Assembly (NCBI GenBank): GCA_910586555.1
Contig: CAJUJY010000033.1
Coordinates: forward strand, 1 to 42,847
Length of the DNA: 42,847 bases
From: an uncultured Lachnospiraceae bacterium
GTDB taxonomy: Bacteria; Bacillota; Clostridia; Lachnospirales; Lachnospiraceae
Direction of reading: 5' to 3'
A program made the translations under genes and the position numbers. This document shows positions 25,938-33,630 of this stretch, in pieces. Below the pieces are notes generated by a model that worked only from the letters and a program-made list of their open reading frames with translations, did not search any database and was not told the origin of the DNA. Position 1 is the stretch's first letter. Every line of letters begins with the position of its first letter.

Positions 25938-26192
25938 ATGAATTTTATTGAAGTAAGATGTGTTAATTCACTAGCCAAAGTATTTCCAGACATAAACCTG
26001 AAAGAACCACCATATCAAAATGGATCTGTGCTAAGAAACGAAGTTTTTTCCATCCAGGCTGCCTACCGTACTAACCGGCTGGTTAAAAGATTGCATGTAG
26101 AAGTTATTACAGGCAGCCAGGCACTAAAGCCACTAATCCATAGAACCGGGCTTGTTTCATGTATTCCTGGATATAAGGAGCTGTCGCATTAA
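25938..26192 (+). pseudogene. N-terminal fragment resembling a DUF4091-type protein
   Basis: An 84-residue frame, MNFIEVRCVNSLAKVFPD and FSIQAAYRTN, looks like the start of larger carbohydrate-related DUF4091 proteins. It is cut off by the left end of the small inverted-repeat element, which supplies its TAA stop. The family assignment is by resemblance and moderate. Full-length relatives would be several hundred residues long. Confidence 0.5.
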
Positions 26193-26274
26193 GCAGAATA
26201 TATACAAGATATAGTATATATTAAAGTTTCAAAATACTATATCTTGCATCATTTTTTCTTAGTGCGACAGCCCC
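26177..26274. mobile_element. Small inverted-repeat element (MITE-like)
   Basis: The ends are near-perfect inverted repeats of about 17 bp: GGAGCTGTCGCATTAAG on the left and CTTAGTGCGACAGCCCC on the right. Inside, CAAGATATAGTAT pairs perfectly with ATACTATATCTTG. The total is about 98 bp and codes nothing. Ends rich in G followed by CTGTCGCA resemble the ends of some transposons, so a non-autonomous element is likely. No convincing target-site duplication is visible. It lies between two broken genes. A terminator is an alternative reading. Confidence 0.55.
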
Positions 26275-26290
26275 CTGTTATAAATACTAT

Positions 26291-26910
26291 TTACTGTCCA
26301 AGATATTCTGGTTTTATAATTCTGTCTTTATAATAATATTTTCTGTCATGTTCATTAATTTTACGCATGACTTTACATGGATTCCCTACAGCAACAACAT
26401 CTGGCGGAATATCCTTTGTTACTATGCTTCCTGCACCAATAACAGTATTGTTACCAATAGTAACGCCTGGCAAAATAATTGCACCTGCGCCAATCCAGCA
26501 GTTCCTGCCAATATGGACTGGCATATCCTGCCTTCTTCGTCTTCACGCAGTTCTGGAAGTATTGGATGTCCTGCTGTAGCTATTGTTACATTAGGCCCAA
26601 TCATAGTGTAACTTCCAATATAAATATGTGTATCATCTACACAAGTTAAATGGTAATTTGCATAAACCATATCACCAAAATGACAGTGGTGTCCTCCAAA
26701 ATTTGCATAAAAAGGTGCTTCAATATATACTCCCCTGCCACAGCTTCCAAGCATCTCTTTTAACATTTCTGCCCGCTTTTGTGTTTCTGATGGTTTTGTC
26801 ATATTATATTCACACAATTTATCCTGGTATGCCATCTGTTCTTCCATTATTTCTTCATCACCAGGCAGGTAAAGTTCACCTGTATGCAGCTTTTCTTTCA
26901 TTTCACTCAT
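26291..26910 (-). pseudogene. Maltose/galactoside O-acetyltransferase-like gene with frameshift
   Basis: Residues for the N-terminal domain (EKLHTGELYLPGDEEI, YANFGGHHCHFGDMVYANYHLTCVDDTHIYIG) are in one frame. The rest of the left-handed helix (MPVHIGRNCWIGAGAIILPGV, VVAVGNPCKVMRKI) is in another. The break lies at about 26524-26535, where GAAGGCAGG runs into ATATGCC; one missing base restores the fold. A gene product would be a hexapeptide-repeat acetyltransferase of the Maa/LacA type. GGGGG lies before the ATG. The hairpin TGCCATGC/GCATGGCA (26947-26965) is upstream. Confidence 0.85.
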
Positions 26911-26946
26911 TATAAAACCCCCATTTATATAATTATTTAATCTCCA

Positions 26947-26965
26947 TGCCATGCTTTGCATGGCA
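26947..26965. other. Perfect hairpin upstream of the acetyltransferase gene
   Basis: TGCCATGC pairs with GCATGGCA around TTT. It may be an operator or a 5' hairpin. No T tract is next to it. Confidence 0.35.
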
Positions 26966-27001
26966 CAAATAGCAAAACGAATAAATTCATTTGTGAAGTG
27001 T

Positions 27002-27045
27002 AATGATTGTTAGCCAGCGTTTTCTGCTGGCTTATAATCATTTTT
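27002..27045. terminator. Hairpin downstream of the DUF5688 gene
   Basis: AATGATT and GCCAGC pair with GCTGGC and AATCATT in two stacked stems. The + strand side is followed by five T residues. It sits just after the leftward DUF5688 gene, where it may stop transcription into the acetyltransferase remnant. Confidence 0.5.
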
Positions 27046-27049
27046 CAAC

Positions 27050-28051
27050 CTATAATCCAAGTGCATTAAATGTCCGTTTTTCTGCATCATAAAAATATAC
27101 TTTCCTTGTAAGCGTTTCTTCCGGGCCAAATGCTTTATTTACTTCTTTAATATTCTTTAGTATAGTTTTTGGCGGGACAGTATTTATACAATGTATCTCT
27201 GCTTCGTGTATGCTTGTAAATGCAACATAATAACTGCCGCCTGCCATGCTTGCTATCTTTTCTTTAACACCTGGATAAAACATTGCAATAGCGCCATTTA
27301 CCTGCTTAACAGTTGTTACAGAAGGCATGCTTAACTTGCCAAATGATTTCATTTTACTTCCAAGTGCCATAAATGCACCTCTTTCATATGGTGGATCTAC
27401 ACGGTCAAATGGTGTCATATACATTCTCGGCGGTGCAAGTACATAAGTATTAGTAAGGGCAGCTTCCCATACTTCATCAATGCTTTTTTGCCATTCCCCA
27501 AATGTTCCTTTATGGATTTTAGTAGTACCAAGCCCCTTCTCATTATTTTCATATATAATAAGGTATAATACAAGTGCAATATCCCCTGTCTGCCTGTATA
27601 CTGCCTCTCTTAAATCATATTTATGGTCTGTGTAATTAATAGGACGGATAACTAATCTTTCCTTAACCGCCTGGTAATCATTTACCATTGATAAAACACC
27701 TGTTTCAAATACCTGCTTCCCTAAATCCAGGTTATCCTTAACAGTCTTCCAGACAAATTCCCATCCCTTGTCCCCAAAGCCTTCATATAGTTCCTGTAAA
27801 CCAAAACGGCACTGGTGTTTAATATTTTCTCCAGAATCTTTAATAGTAACTGTTATAAAATCACTAATTAAAACATCTGATTCTGTTTTATAGTACCTTA
27901 TATTAGTATCCATTATAAATTCCTGTTCCTTTTCATTATCTGGTGAACTAAACCCTTTATTATAAAACCTGACATTATCTTCAGAAATCCCCCATTCACT
28001 TTTTTTAATTAGTTGTTCCATTAGTAGGTCCTTAAATTCTTCATATGTCAT
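27050..28051 (-). CDS. DUF5688 family protein
   Basis: A 333-residue soluble protein with the usual features of the DUF5688 family of Clostridia: the N-terminal FKDLLMEQL segment, a central ERLVIRPINYTDHKYDL with REAVYRQTGDIALVLYLI, the HKGTFGEWQKSIDEVW segment and the final VYFYDAEKRTFNALGL. No enzymatic motif can be pointed out and the role is unknown. Such proteins are often encoded in several copies per genome in Lachnospiraceae. The ATG follows AAAGGAGAG. It lies alone between two hairpins. Confidence 0.7.
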   Translation of the reverse strand: MTYEEFKDLLMEQLIKKSEWGISEDNVRFYNKGFSSPDNEKEQEFIMDTNIRYYKTESDVLISDFITVTIKDSGENIKHQCRFGLQELYEGFGDKGWEFVWKTVKDNLDLGKQVFETGVLSMVNDYQAVKERLVIRPINYTDHKYDLREAVYRQTGDIALVLYLIIYENNEKGLGTTKIHKGTFGEWQKSIDEVWEAALTNTYVLAPPRMYMTPFDRVDPPYERGAFMALGSKMKSFGKLSMPSVTTVKQVNGAIAMFYPGVKEKIASMAGGSYYVAFTSIHEAEIHCINTVPPKTILKNIKEVNKAFGPEETLTRKVYFYDAEKRTFNALGL

Positions 28052-28096
28052 AATAACTTTTTCTCTCCTTTCTTTGTTACATTGCGCATCAAAACT

Positions 28097-28144
28097 AAAG
28101 CTATTTACAATTTACCACATTATTAGCAGATTGCAAATAGCTTT
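28097..28144 (-). terminator. Hairpin after kptA
   Basis: AAAGCTATTT pairs perfectly with AAATAGCTTT around a 28-base loop. In the - direction it is followed by AGTTTT. It could end the kptA transcript. The large loop weakens the case. Confidence 0.45.
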
Positions 28145-28178
28145 AAAAAAATTTTATTTTTTATCTATATTTGGCATA

Positions 28179-28745
28179 TCAGGACTGTATTCTCTCCAGA
28201 TACTGTTTTCCAACATTTTTAACTAGCCACACATTATTTTCTGACAAGTAAAACTTTACTCCGTCTTTGTACATTCTGCCACTATGTATTTTAAAGATAG
28301 CAGGCTTGCCATGCCTTTTTCCAACTTTTATAGCCGTATCTGTATCACATGACAAATGCACATAAAGCCTTCCCATTGGTTTTAGCCCTTCTTTTAAAAT
28401 ATTTGCCACAAATCCTTCCGCAGTTCCGTGGTATAAAGTTTCTGGTGGCTCTTTTTCCTGTAAATCCACATCAACTTTAACACTATGCCCCTGGTTAGCA
28501 CGTATTCTGGTTTTATCTTCATTAAAACTGTATCTTCCCTTTTCATCAGTTTTTACAATGTTTTCTAAAATATCCATATTTATCTTATGTCCTGCCCTGC
28601 TAATTCCAGAAATTAATTCCCCTGTATCTGCCCATCCGTGGCTGTCAAGCTTTATCCCTATAACACCAGGGTCATGCCTTAATATTAAACTTATAAATTT
28701 GCTTGTTTTTACTGTACTTGCAACTTTCTTTTTTTTATTGCCCAT
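28179..28745 (-). CDS. kptA: RNA 2'-phosphotransferase (Tpt1/KptA family)
   Basis: A 188-residue cytosolic enzyme that moves an internal 2'-phosphate from RNA to NAD+. The N-terminal lobe has LILRHDPG (R23, H24) and GWADTGELI. The C-terminal lobe has IRANQGHSV (R82), LYHGTAEGF (H106), VHLSCD (H130) and the Lys/Val-rich end of NAD-binding sheets. The conserved Arg-His-Arg-Arg set used by the family seems present. In fungi the enzyme finishes tRNA splicing; in bacteria the natural substrate is unclear. The GTG start at 28787 is possible, but ATG at 28745 fits the family length and has AGGAAGG upstream. It stands alone on this strand. Confidence 0.92.
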   Translation of the reverse strand: MGNKKKKVASTVKTSKFISLILRHDPGVIGIKLDSHGWADTGELISGISRAGHKINMDILENIVKTDEKGRYSFNEDKTRIRANQGHSVKVDVDLQEKEPPETLYHGTAEGFVANILKEGLKPMGRLYVHLSCDTDTAIKVGKRHGKPAIFKIHSGRMYKDGVKFYLSENNVWLVKNVGKQYLERIQS

Positions 28746-28840
28746 TTTGTTATATATCCTTCCTGAAATATAAAATAATATCCACAAACTATATTTAAAT
28801 AGTTAGTAGTTTGACACATTGGGAGCTGCTTTTAAAACTT

Positions 28841-28893
28841 TAATAAACCAAACCTGTTTAAGAAGCGGTTATTTCTTTTTTAATAAAGTTAAA
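28841..28893 (+). repeat. Decayed repeat module M5, copy G, after cbiB
   Basis: It aligns loosely with the end module: ATAAACCAAACC, TTTAAGAAGCGG and TTAATAAAGTTAAA. The pairing of the outer stem is largely lost. The cbiB stop codon (28889-28891) lies inside its end, as the stop does in copy F. Confidence 0.45.
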
Positions 28894-29857
28894 GAGCAAT
28901 TATATAAAAACATAATCGTATAATAACTACTAACATTACCATTATAAATGTCATACAATACATTAAATTATTTGCGTTATGTATATCATATGGTTCAATA
29001 CTGCGCATAGCATTGCCTACAGATGGCTTTTTAACAAGTTTTCCAAAATAATAAGCATCACCAAGAAGTTCTATGCCAAGGGCACCTGCACAGGCCGCCT
29101 CTGTCTGCCCTGAATTGGGGCTTGTGCTTTTATATCTGTCACGTATAAATATTTTCCAGGCATTTTTTGCATCAAATCCCAGTATAAATGCGGATATTAC
29201 CATTAAAAATGCAGATATCCTTGCAGGAATAAAATTAGCAATATCATCAAGCTTTGCAGCGGCCCTTCCAAAGTCAATATATTTGTCATTCTTATAACCT
29301 GCCATACTGTCCATAGTATTAACACCCTTATATAAAAAACCGCACACTGCACCTCCAAAAAGCATATAAAATAATGGTGCAATTACGCCATCTGAAGAAT
29401 TTTCTGCAACTGTTTCAACTGCCGCTTTTGTAATCCCTTCTGCCCCAAGCTTTTGTGTATCCCGTCCAACAATCATTGAAACATAAGTCCTTGCACTTTT
29501 TATATCATTGTTTTCAAGTGCAGCCTGGACTTTTGTACTCTCTGTCCTAAGCGATTTTGCTGCAAGTATCTGCCAGCACATAATGCTTTCAATAAAAATT
29601 CCTGCAAATATACTTAAACTATAAGCTGTATATAAAATACAATATGGAATAAATGCACTTAGAAACAATACTGCAATAACCATTATAAAACCATTTCTTC
29701 TTTTTCTTGCAGGCGTATCATTTTCATTAAGCAGCCTGTCTGTACAAAATGTAATAAACCTCCCAGCCGCTACTACCGGATGCGGTATAAAATAAGGATC
29801 TCCAAATAACAAATCCAGTATATAACCAGCTATAATACTTATTGTAGTATAAAGCAT
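28889..29857 (-). CDS. cbiB: Adenosylcobinamide-phosphate synthase
   Basis: A 322-residue integral membrane protein that joins aminopropanol phosphate to adenosylcobyric acid. Signature segments are DLLFGDPYFIPHPVVAAGRFI at the start, AVETVAENSSDGVIAPLFYMLFGG in the middle, and KGVNTMDSMAGYKNDKY, SPNSGQTEAACAGALGI further on, with about six hydrophobic helices. It is called CobD in some organisms and CbiB in the anaerobic pathway. ATG at 29857; GAAGGG lies about 13 bases upstream. It is the last gene of the leftward cobalamin arm and is separated from the cobC-like gene by repeat copy B. Confidence 0.95.
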   Translation of the reverse strand: MLYTTISIIAGYILDLLFGDPYFIPHPVVAAGRFITFCTDRLLNENDTPARKRRNGFIMVIAVLFLSAFIPYCILYTAYSLSIFAGIFIESIMCWQILAAKSLRTESTKVQAALENNDIKSARTYVSMIVGRDTQKLGAEGITKAAVETVAENSSDGVIAPLFYMLFGGAVCGFLYKGVNTMDSMAGYKNDKYIDFGRAAAKLDDIANFIPARISAFLMVISAFILGFDAKNAWKIFIRDRYKSTSPNSGQTEAACAGALGIELLGDAYYFGKLVKKPSVGNAMRSIEPYDIHNANNLMYCMTFIMVMLVVIIRLCFYIIAL

Positions 29858-29883
29858 ACCATAATAAAATTCCCTTCTGTAAA

Positions 29884-30045
29884 TATTTTAACCTCATTAA
29901 GTAAGCCCTTTAAAATACACGCTTCTTAAGCGGTGGGTTTAGGACTTACTTAGTCTGGCAGGAGTTCAAGCTCCTGCCAGACTGCCGCAAAGCGGCAATG
30001 AGGTTATGAGCAGGTAGCGAAGCGGATTGCGAATATCCGCTTGAC
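29884..30045 (-). repeat. Modular palindromic repeat, copy B (variant centre)
   Basis: Reverse orientation. It begins AACCTCATTAAGTAAGCCC and carries CACGCTTCTTAAGCG, then the TCTGGCAGGAG/CTCCTGCCAGA hairpin, TGCCGC/GCGGCA and the GCGGAT/ATCCGC hairpin. The TGCCTGC/GCAGGCA palindrome of the other copies is missing here. In its place is a shorter stretch near 30008-30022. It fills the gap between cbiB and the cobC-like gene. Confidence 0.9.
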
Positions 30046-30068
30046 CTCCAGCCAAAGAATAAGCTGCA

Positions 30069-30653
30069 TTACAACCCTGCTATACATCCACTATCTAAAT
30101 CCAGACTGTAACCATGTGCATTACTGCACTGGTAATCAAAATAGCCACCTTCTGTAACAGATTCCATTACAGACATTATAGTGCCTCCATGCACTATAAA
30201 TACTGCTGTTGCATCTTTTTTTAACCTGCCTTTTTCCTGTAATTTCCTGCACATTATTAAAGACTTATTAAAACTATTTGTGCATCTTCTAGAAAATATT
30301 TTCCTGTCTTCCCCTCCTGGAAATCTTTTTGTTCCTTTACTGTCAATCCATTCCTGGTACTCACTGCTGCCGCTAAGTTCAAAATAATTTTTTCCCTCAA
30401 ACCTGCCAAAGTTTATTTCCCTAAATCCATATATAACATTAAGGCTTTTTCCTGGATAAATTATTTCTGCTGTCTGTATGCATCTTTTCATAGGGCTTGT
30501 AAAAATAATATCTGCAGCCGGGTAAATACCCTGGCACAAATTTCCATTAATTTCTTCTATCCCTTCTTTGCATAACCCTTCATCAGTTATGCCAATATAA
30601 CGTGACTTTAGGTTTCCTTTTGTCTTTCCATGTCTTATAAAAACAAGTTCCAT
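30069..30653 (-). CDS. cobC: Histidine phosphatase, probable alpha-ribazole phosphatase
   Basis: A 194-residue phosphoglycerate-mutase-like phosphatase. The RHG motif is at residues 7-9 (FIRHGKTKGN), with the second catalytic His near residue 154 (IVHGGTIMSV). It would remove the phosphate from alpha-ribazole phosphate or from cobalamin phosphate near the end of the pathway. Its place between the CobU-like gene and cbiB supports this, but the sequence alone cannot exclude another substrate. Its start overlaps the stop of the CobU-like gene by one base. Confidence 0.75.
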   Translation of the reverse strand: MELVFIRHGKTKGNLKSRYIGITDEGLCKEGIEEINGNLCQGIYPAADIIFTSPMKRCIQTAEIIYPGKSLNVIYGFREINFGRFEGKNYFELSGSSEYQEWIDSKGTKRFPGGEDRKIFSRRCTNSFNKSLIMCRKLQEKGRLKKDATAVFIVHGGTIMSVMESVTEGGYFDYQCSNAHGYSLDLDSGCIAGL

Positions 30654-31036
30654 TATTTTATAACCTGCCCTATCCCGAATATTACCCTTTCAACATGGCT
30701 TGCGTTTCCTGCAAGCCTGCACATAGTCCTTCCATGCAGCTCACGCCATTTTCTTTCTGTCATGTCTAATGGCACTATTCCGCCACCAACCTGGTCAGAT
30801 ATTATAATTATCTCTTTAATCTCTTTAATAAATATTTCTGCCATATTATTAATTATATCTGGCTGGTCTGCATATTTTTTTGTAAACTCATGGAAATGGT
30901 TAATTACTTTATATCCTGCCAGATCCGCCGGGGTATTTAAAAGGGACGCTTCAAGTACAACGTCCATGCCATATCCTTTTTTTGCAAGCACATACCCTAA
31001 CTTGCCCTGGCTTCTTCCACCTGTATAAATTTCCAT
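30653..31036 (-). CDS. Short CobU-like protein (adenosylcobinamide kinase relative)
   Basis: A 127-residue protein. The start IYTGGRSQGKLGY resembles a Walker A loop (GGxxxGK) but lacks the Ser/Thr after Lys. The end ISDQVGGGIVPLDMTERKWREL matches the C-terminal part of CobU (NEVGxGIVP...). The middle of CobU, including the RHR segment with the guanylated His, is absent. It may be a degenerate or partner form of the full CobU encoded nearby, or have its own role. It forms a two-gene unit with the cobC-like gene and is set off from cobS by a decayed repeat. The name cobU is kept for the other gene. Confidence 0.65.
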   Translation of the reverse strand: MEIYTGGRSQGKLGYVLAKKGYGMDVVLEASLLNTPADLAGYKVINHFHEFTKKYADQPDIINNMAEIFIKEIKEIIIISDQVGGGIVPLDMTERKWRELHGRTMCRLAGNASHVERVIFGIGQVIK

Positions 31037-31088
31037 AACTGCCCCCTCAAAAAAATTAATTGCCCGTCCACTGGCAAGACAATCTTAT

Positions 31089-31163
31089 TGCTGCTTTTAA
31101 AGCCTTAGCAACAAAACCCCTTAAGAAACATGAATTTTAAAGAACTGGCTTAATAAAGTTAAA
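31089..31163 (+). repeat. Decayed repeat module, copy H
   Basis: It aligns loosely with the end module of the long repeat: ACCCC, TTAAGAAACATG, TTTTAAAGAACTGGCTTA and ATAAAGTTAAAA. The sequence GCTGCTTTTAAA just before it also occurs before copies G and E. It lies between cobS and the CobU-like gene. Confidence 0.45.
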
Positions 31164-31180
31164 ACAGCTAAATTTTATTA

Positions 31181-31930
31181 TTATATAAAAGCACATATTA
31201 CTGCCCCTGCCATTTCACACAAACATAAAAACCAGCCTGCAAGGTCACCTGTAATACCTCCAAACTCTTTATATGACTTATACCTGTAATATAAAAATAC
31301 TAAAAACATGGCACAAGTTAAAACAACTGCCCTGCTGCCATAAAAATAAATTATGGCTGCTTCTGTAAACAAAAATTCAATAACCAGTACAACACATACT
31401 ATATTTTTATTAGCCGGCTGTGAAAATGCATAAAGCATTCCTTCTTTTTTGGCATTTTTAAACATTACAACTGACAATCCGCTAAAAATCCTCGAAAATA
31501 CAAATGTACTTGAAAACAACAGGCTGGTATTATAACTAATTTCTGGCACTGCCCCTGCATATACAAGAATATAAACAGCAAACATAATAACTGCAAATGC
31601 ACCAATATGTGCATCCTTTAATATCTCTAGTTTCCTGTTTGCAGGCTGGTATGAATGGAGCGCGTCCATTGTGTCCATATAACCGTCAATATGTATCCCT
31701 CCTGTAACGAGAATATTTATAATAACTACTGTTGCTGCCTTTGCCATATCACAGATATTATATTTATTACAAAACCACAGCCAGAGCATTTGTGCCCCGC
31801 CAGCAAGTACACCTGCCAGTGGAAAAAAACAGGCAGAATACTTCATATCCTCTTCTTTCCATTCAAAATATGGCACTGGAAACTTTGTATATGTCCCGAT
31901 TGCTATAATGCAGGCTCTTAATAATGGCAT
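31181..31930 (-). CDS. cobS: Adenosylcobinamide-GDP ribazoletransferase (cobalamin synthase)
   Basis: A 249-residue integral membrane protein that joins alpha-ribazole to adenosyl-GDP-cobinamide. The signature GGIHIDGYMDTMDALHS (about 80-96) holds the acidic metal-binding residues. The N-terminal TYTKFPVPYFEW and the central KDAHIGAFAVI match the family. At least five hydrophobic helices are visible. Its ATG overlaps the cobU stop by one base, with AAAGGAGG upstream, so translation is coupled. Confidence 0.95.
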   Translation of the reverse strand: MPLLRACIIAIGTYTKFPVPYFEWKEEDMKYSACFFPLAGVLAGGAQMLWLWFCNKYNICDMAKAATVVIINILVTGGIHIDGYMDTMDALHSYQPANRKLEILKDAHIGAFAVIMFAVYILVYAGAVPEISYNTSLLFSSTFVFSRIFSGLSVVMFKNAKKEGMLYAFSQPANKNIVCVVLVIEFLFTEAAIIYFYGSRAVVLTCAMFLVFLYYRYKSYKEFGGITGDLAGWFLCLCEMAGAVICAFI

Positions 31931-32469
31931 TATGTACCTCCTTTAATAACAAACGGGCATGAATATATAACTTCCTCTGCCTTGTCACTAATATCCGTAA
32001 GATACCTGTTTACCATTCCAAGAAGTTCTATATATTCCATTGTGCTTCTATCATATATATTTCCATCTGCAAATATATCATTTGTTACAACTACAAGATT
32101 ACTGGCAGTTTCTTTAAATTTTCCTATTATGTTGCATATTTTATTATAAACCAGGTATTTATCATTAATGCCATTATTAAACATTATATTAGCCGCCAGG
32201 TTTGACATACATTCAAGAAGTATATTGCTTTTAACTTCCAGACAGCAGTCTATGGTATTATTATAATATTCAACTGTTATAAAACCTTTACCTGACCGTT
32301 CTTTACGGTGGCGGCTTATACGCTTTTTGGCTTCCTTTCCATATGGTTCCATTGTAGCAATATAATACAGTTTCTTACTGTCATTATTACTACGTTGTAA
32401 ATCCATAATAAGGTTTTCTGCATATTCCGATTTGCCGCTGCCGCTTTCACCAATTATTGTAACCATCAT
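31930..32469 (-). CDS. cobU: Adenosylcobinamide kinase / guanylyltransferase
   Basis: A 179-residue enzyme that phosphorylates adenosylcobinamide and adds GMP. The Walker A loop is IIGESGSGKSEY. YIATMEPYGKEAKKRISRHRKERSGKGF carries the expected RHR with the guanylated His (split in two for length: YIATMEPYGKEAKK, RISRHRKERSGKGF). The usual NEVG in the C-terminal part reads TNDIFADG here. Its start overlaps cobT by 4 bp (ATGA). It is the real CobU of the two related genes in this arm. Confidence 0.93.
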   Translation of the reverse strand: MMVTIIGESGSGKSEYAENLIMDLQRSNNDSKKLYYIATMEPYGKEAKKRISRHRKERSGKGFITVEYYNNTIDCCLEVKSNILLECMSNLAANIMFNNGINDKYLVYNKICNIIGKFKETASNLVVVTNDIFADGNIYDRSTMEYIELLGMVNRYLTDISDKAEEVIYSCPFVIKGGT

Positions 32470-33611
32470 ATATCTGTATACCTCTTATACTGTAATACAT
32501 TAATATCCTCAAATGTTGTATTTTCCCTGTATACCTCAAGCACCATATCAAGCATTGGAAATAAAAGTACAGCCCCTGTACCTTCACCCAGTGCAAGCCT
32601 TGCATCAATAACAGGCTCAAGACCTAATTCATCTAATATAAATTTACAAGCACTTTCCTTACCTTTATGTGAGGCTGCCATATACAGACGGCAGCCTGGT
32701 ACAAGCCTGTCTGCTGCAAGTGCTGCTGCTGCTGATATAACCCCGTCTATAACTACTGGTATATGGTAAAGCGCGCCACCAATAAAAACACCTGTAAGCC
32801 CTGCAATATCAAGCCCTCCAACACAGCATAACGCCTTAAAAGTTTTTTCCTGTCCTGCCTGTATGCCTTCTTTGCTTTCTTTAATATTTCCCCCGGTCTG
32901 TACCTCTTCTTTACTATCAAGACCATATTTTTTTATTGCATTTTTTATTACTGCAATCTTTTTTCCAAGCCCTTTATCACTAAGCCCTGCACCTCTTCCA
33001 ACAACCTTCTCTGCTGGCAGGCCAAGCAATATACTTGCAAGCGCACTGCTTGTAGTGGTATTGCCTATGCCCATCTCACCTGTAGCAATAATTTTATACC
33101 CTTTTTCTTTTAAATCCCTTGTAATATTAATGCCTTCCTGTATTGCCTGTAATAACTGTACATGCGTTATTGCTGGTTCTTTTGCAAAATTTGCAGTGCC
33201 ATTTGAAACCTTCCTGTTTAAAAGCCCTTCAGCATTAATATTATCCTTAATCCCTATATCCACAGGAAACACATCTGCCCCGGCAATGCGTGCCATACGG
33301 CAGATACTTGCAAGCCCCTTTGCAATATTAACAGAAACAACAGAAGTTACTTCATGCCCTGACTGGCTTACACCCTCTTCTATAATTCCGTTATCCGCAC
33401 ACATTACTACTATAGCCTTTTTATCAATTACAACACTGGCATTTCCTGTAATCCCTGCAATTTTCTTAATAATATCTTCAAATGCACCAAGGCCGTCTAA
33501 AGGCTTTGCAATTCCGTCCCAGTGCCTGCTGGCATTATTATACGCCTCTAAATCAAAACCTTTTATTTTAATACTAAATAATTCTTCCTTATTATTTATA
33601 AGTTTATCCAT
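32466..33611 (-). CDS. cobT: Nicotinate-nucleotide-dimethylbenzimidazole phosphoribosyltransferase
   Basis: A 381-residue cytosolic enzyme that makes alpha-ribazole phosphate for the lower ligand. Signature parts are VVMCADNGIIEEGVSQSGHEVT, EMGIGNTTTSSALAS, GRGAGLSDKGLGKK and, near the end, ARLALGEGTGAVLLFP with the catalytic Glu. It is longer than the usual 350 residues because of an insert of about 25 residues (KEEVQTGGNIKESKEG) after the GKK segment. It follows cbiP by 19 bp. Confidence 0.95.
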   Translation of the reverse strand: MDKLINNKEELFSIKIKGFDLEAYNNASRHWDGIAKPLDGLGAFEDIIKKIAGITGNASVVIDKKAIVVMCADNGIIEEGVSQSGHEVTSVVSVNIAKGLASICRMARIAGADVFPVDIGIKDNINAEGLLNRKVSNGTANFAKEPAITHVQLLQAIQEGINITRDLKEKGYKIIATGEMGIGNTTTSSALASILLGLPAEKVVGRGAGLSDKGLGKKIAVIKNAIKKYGLDSKEEVQTGGNIKESKEGIQAGQEKTFKALCCVGGLDIAGLTGVFIGGALYHIPVVIDGVISAAAALAADRLVPGCRLYMAASHKGKESACKFILDELGLEPVIDARLALGEGTGAVLLFPMLDMVLEVYRENTTFEDINVLQYKRYTDI

Positions 33612-33630
33612 ATCTGCCCCGTCATCCTGG

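Noticed and set aside
26177..26274. Simple terminator instead of a mobile element
   Set aside because: Not fully excluded, but the two nested inverted repeats with transposon-like G-rich ends and the disruption of a gene favour an element.
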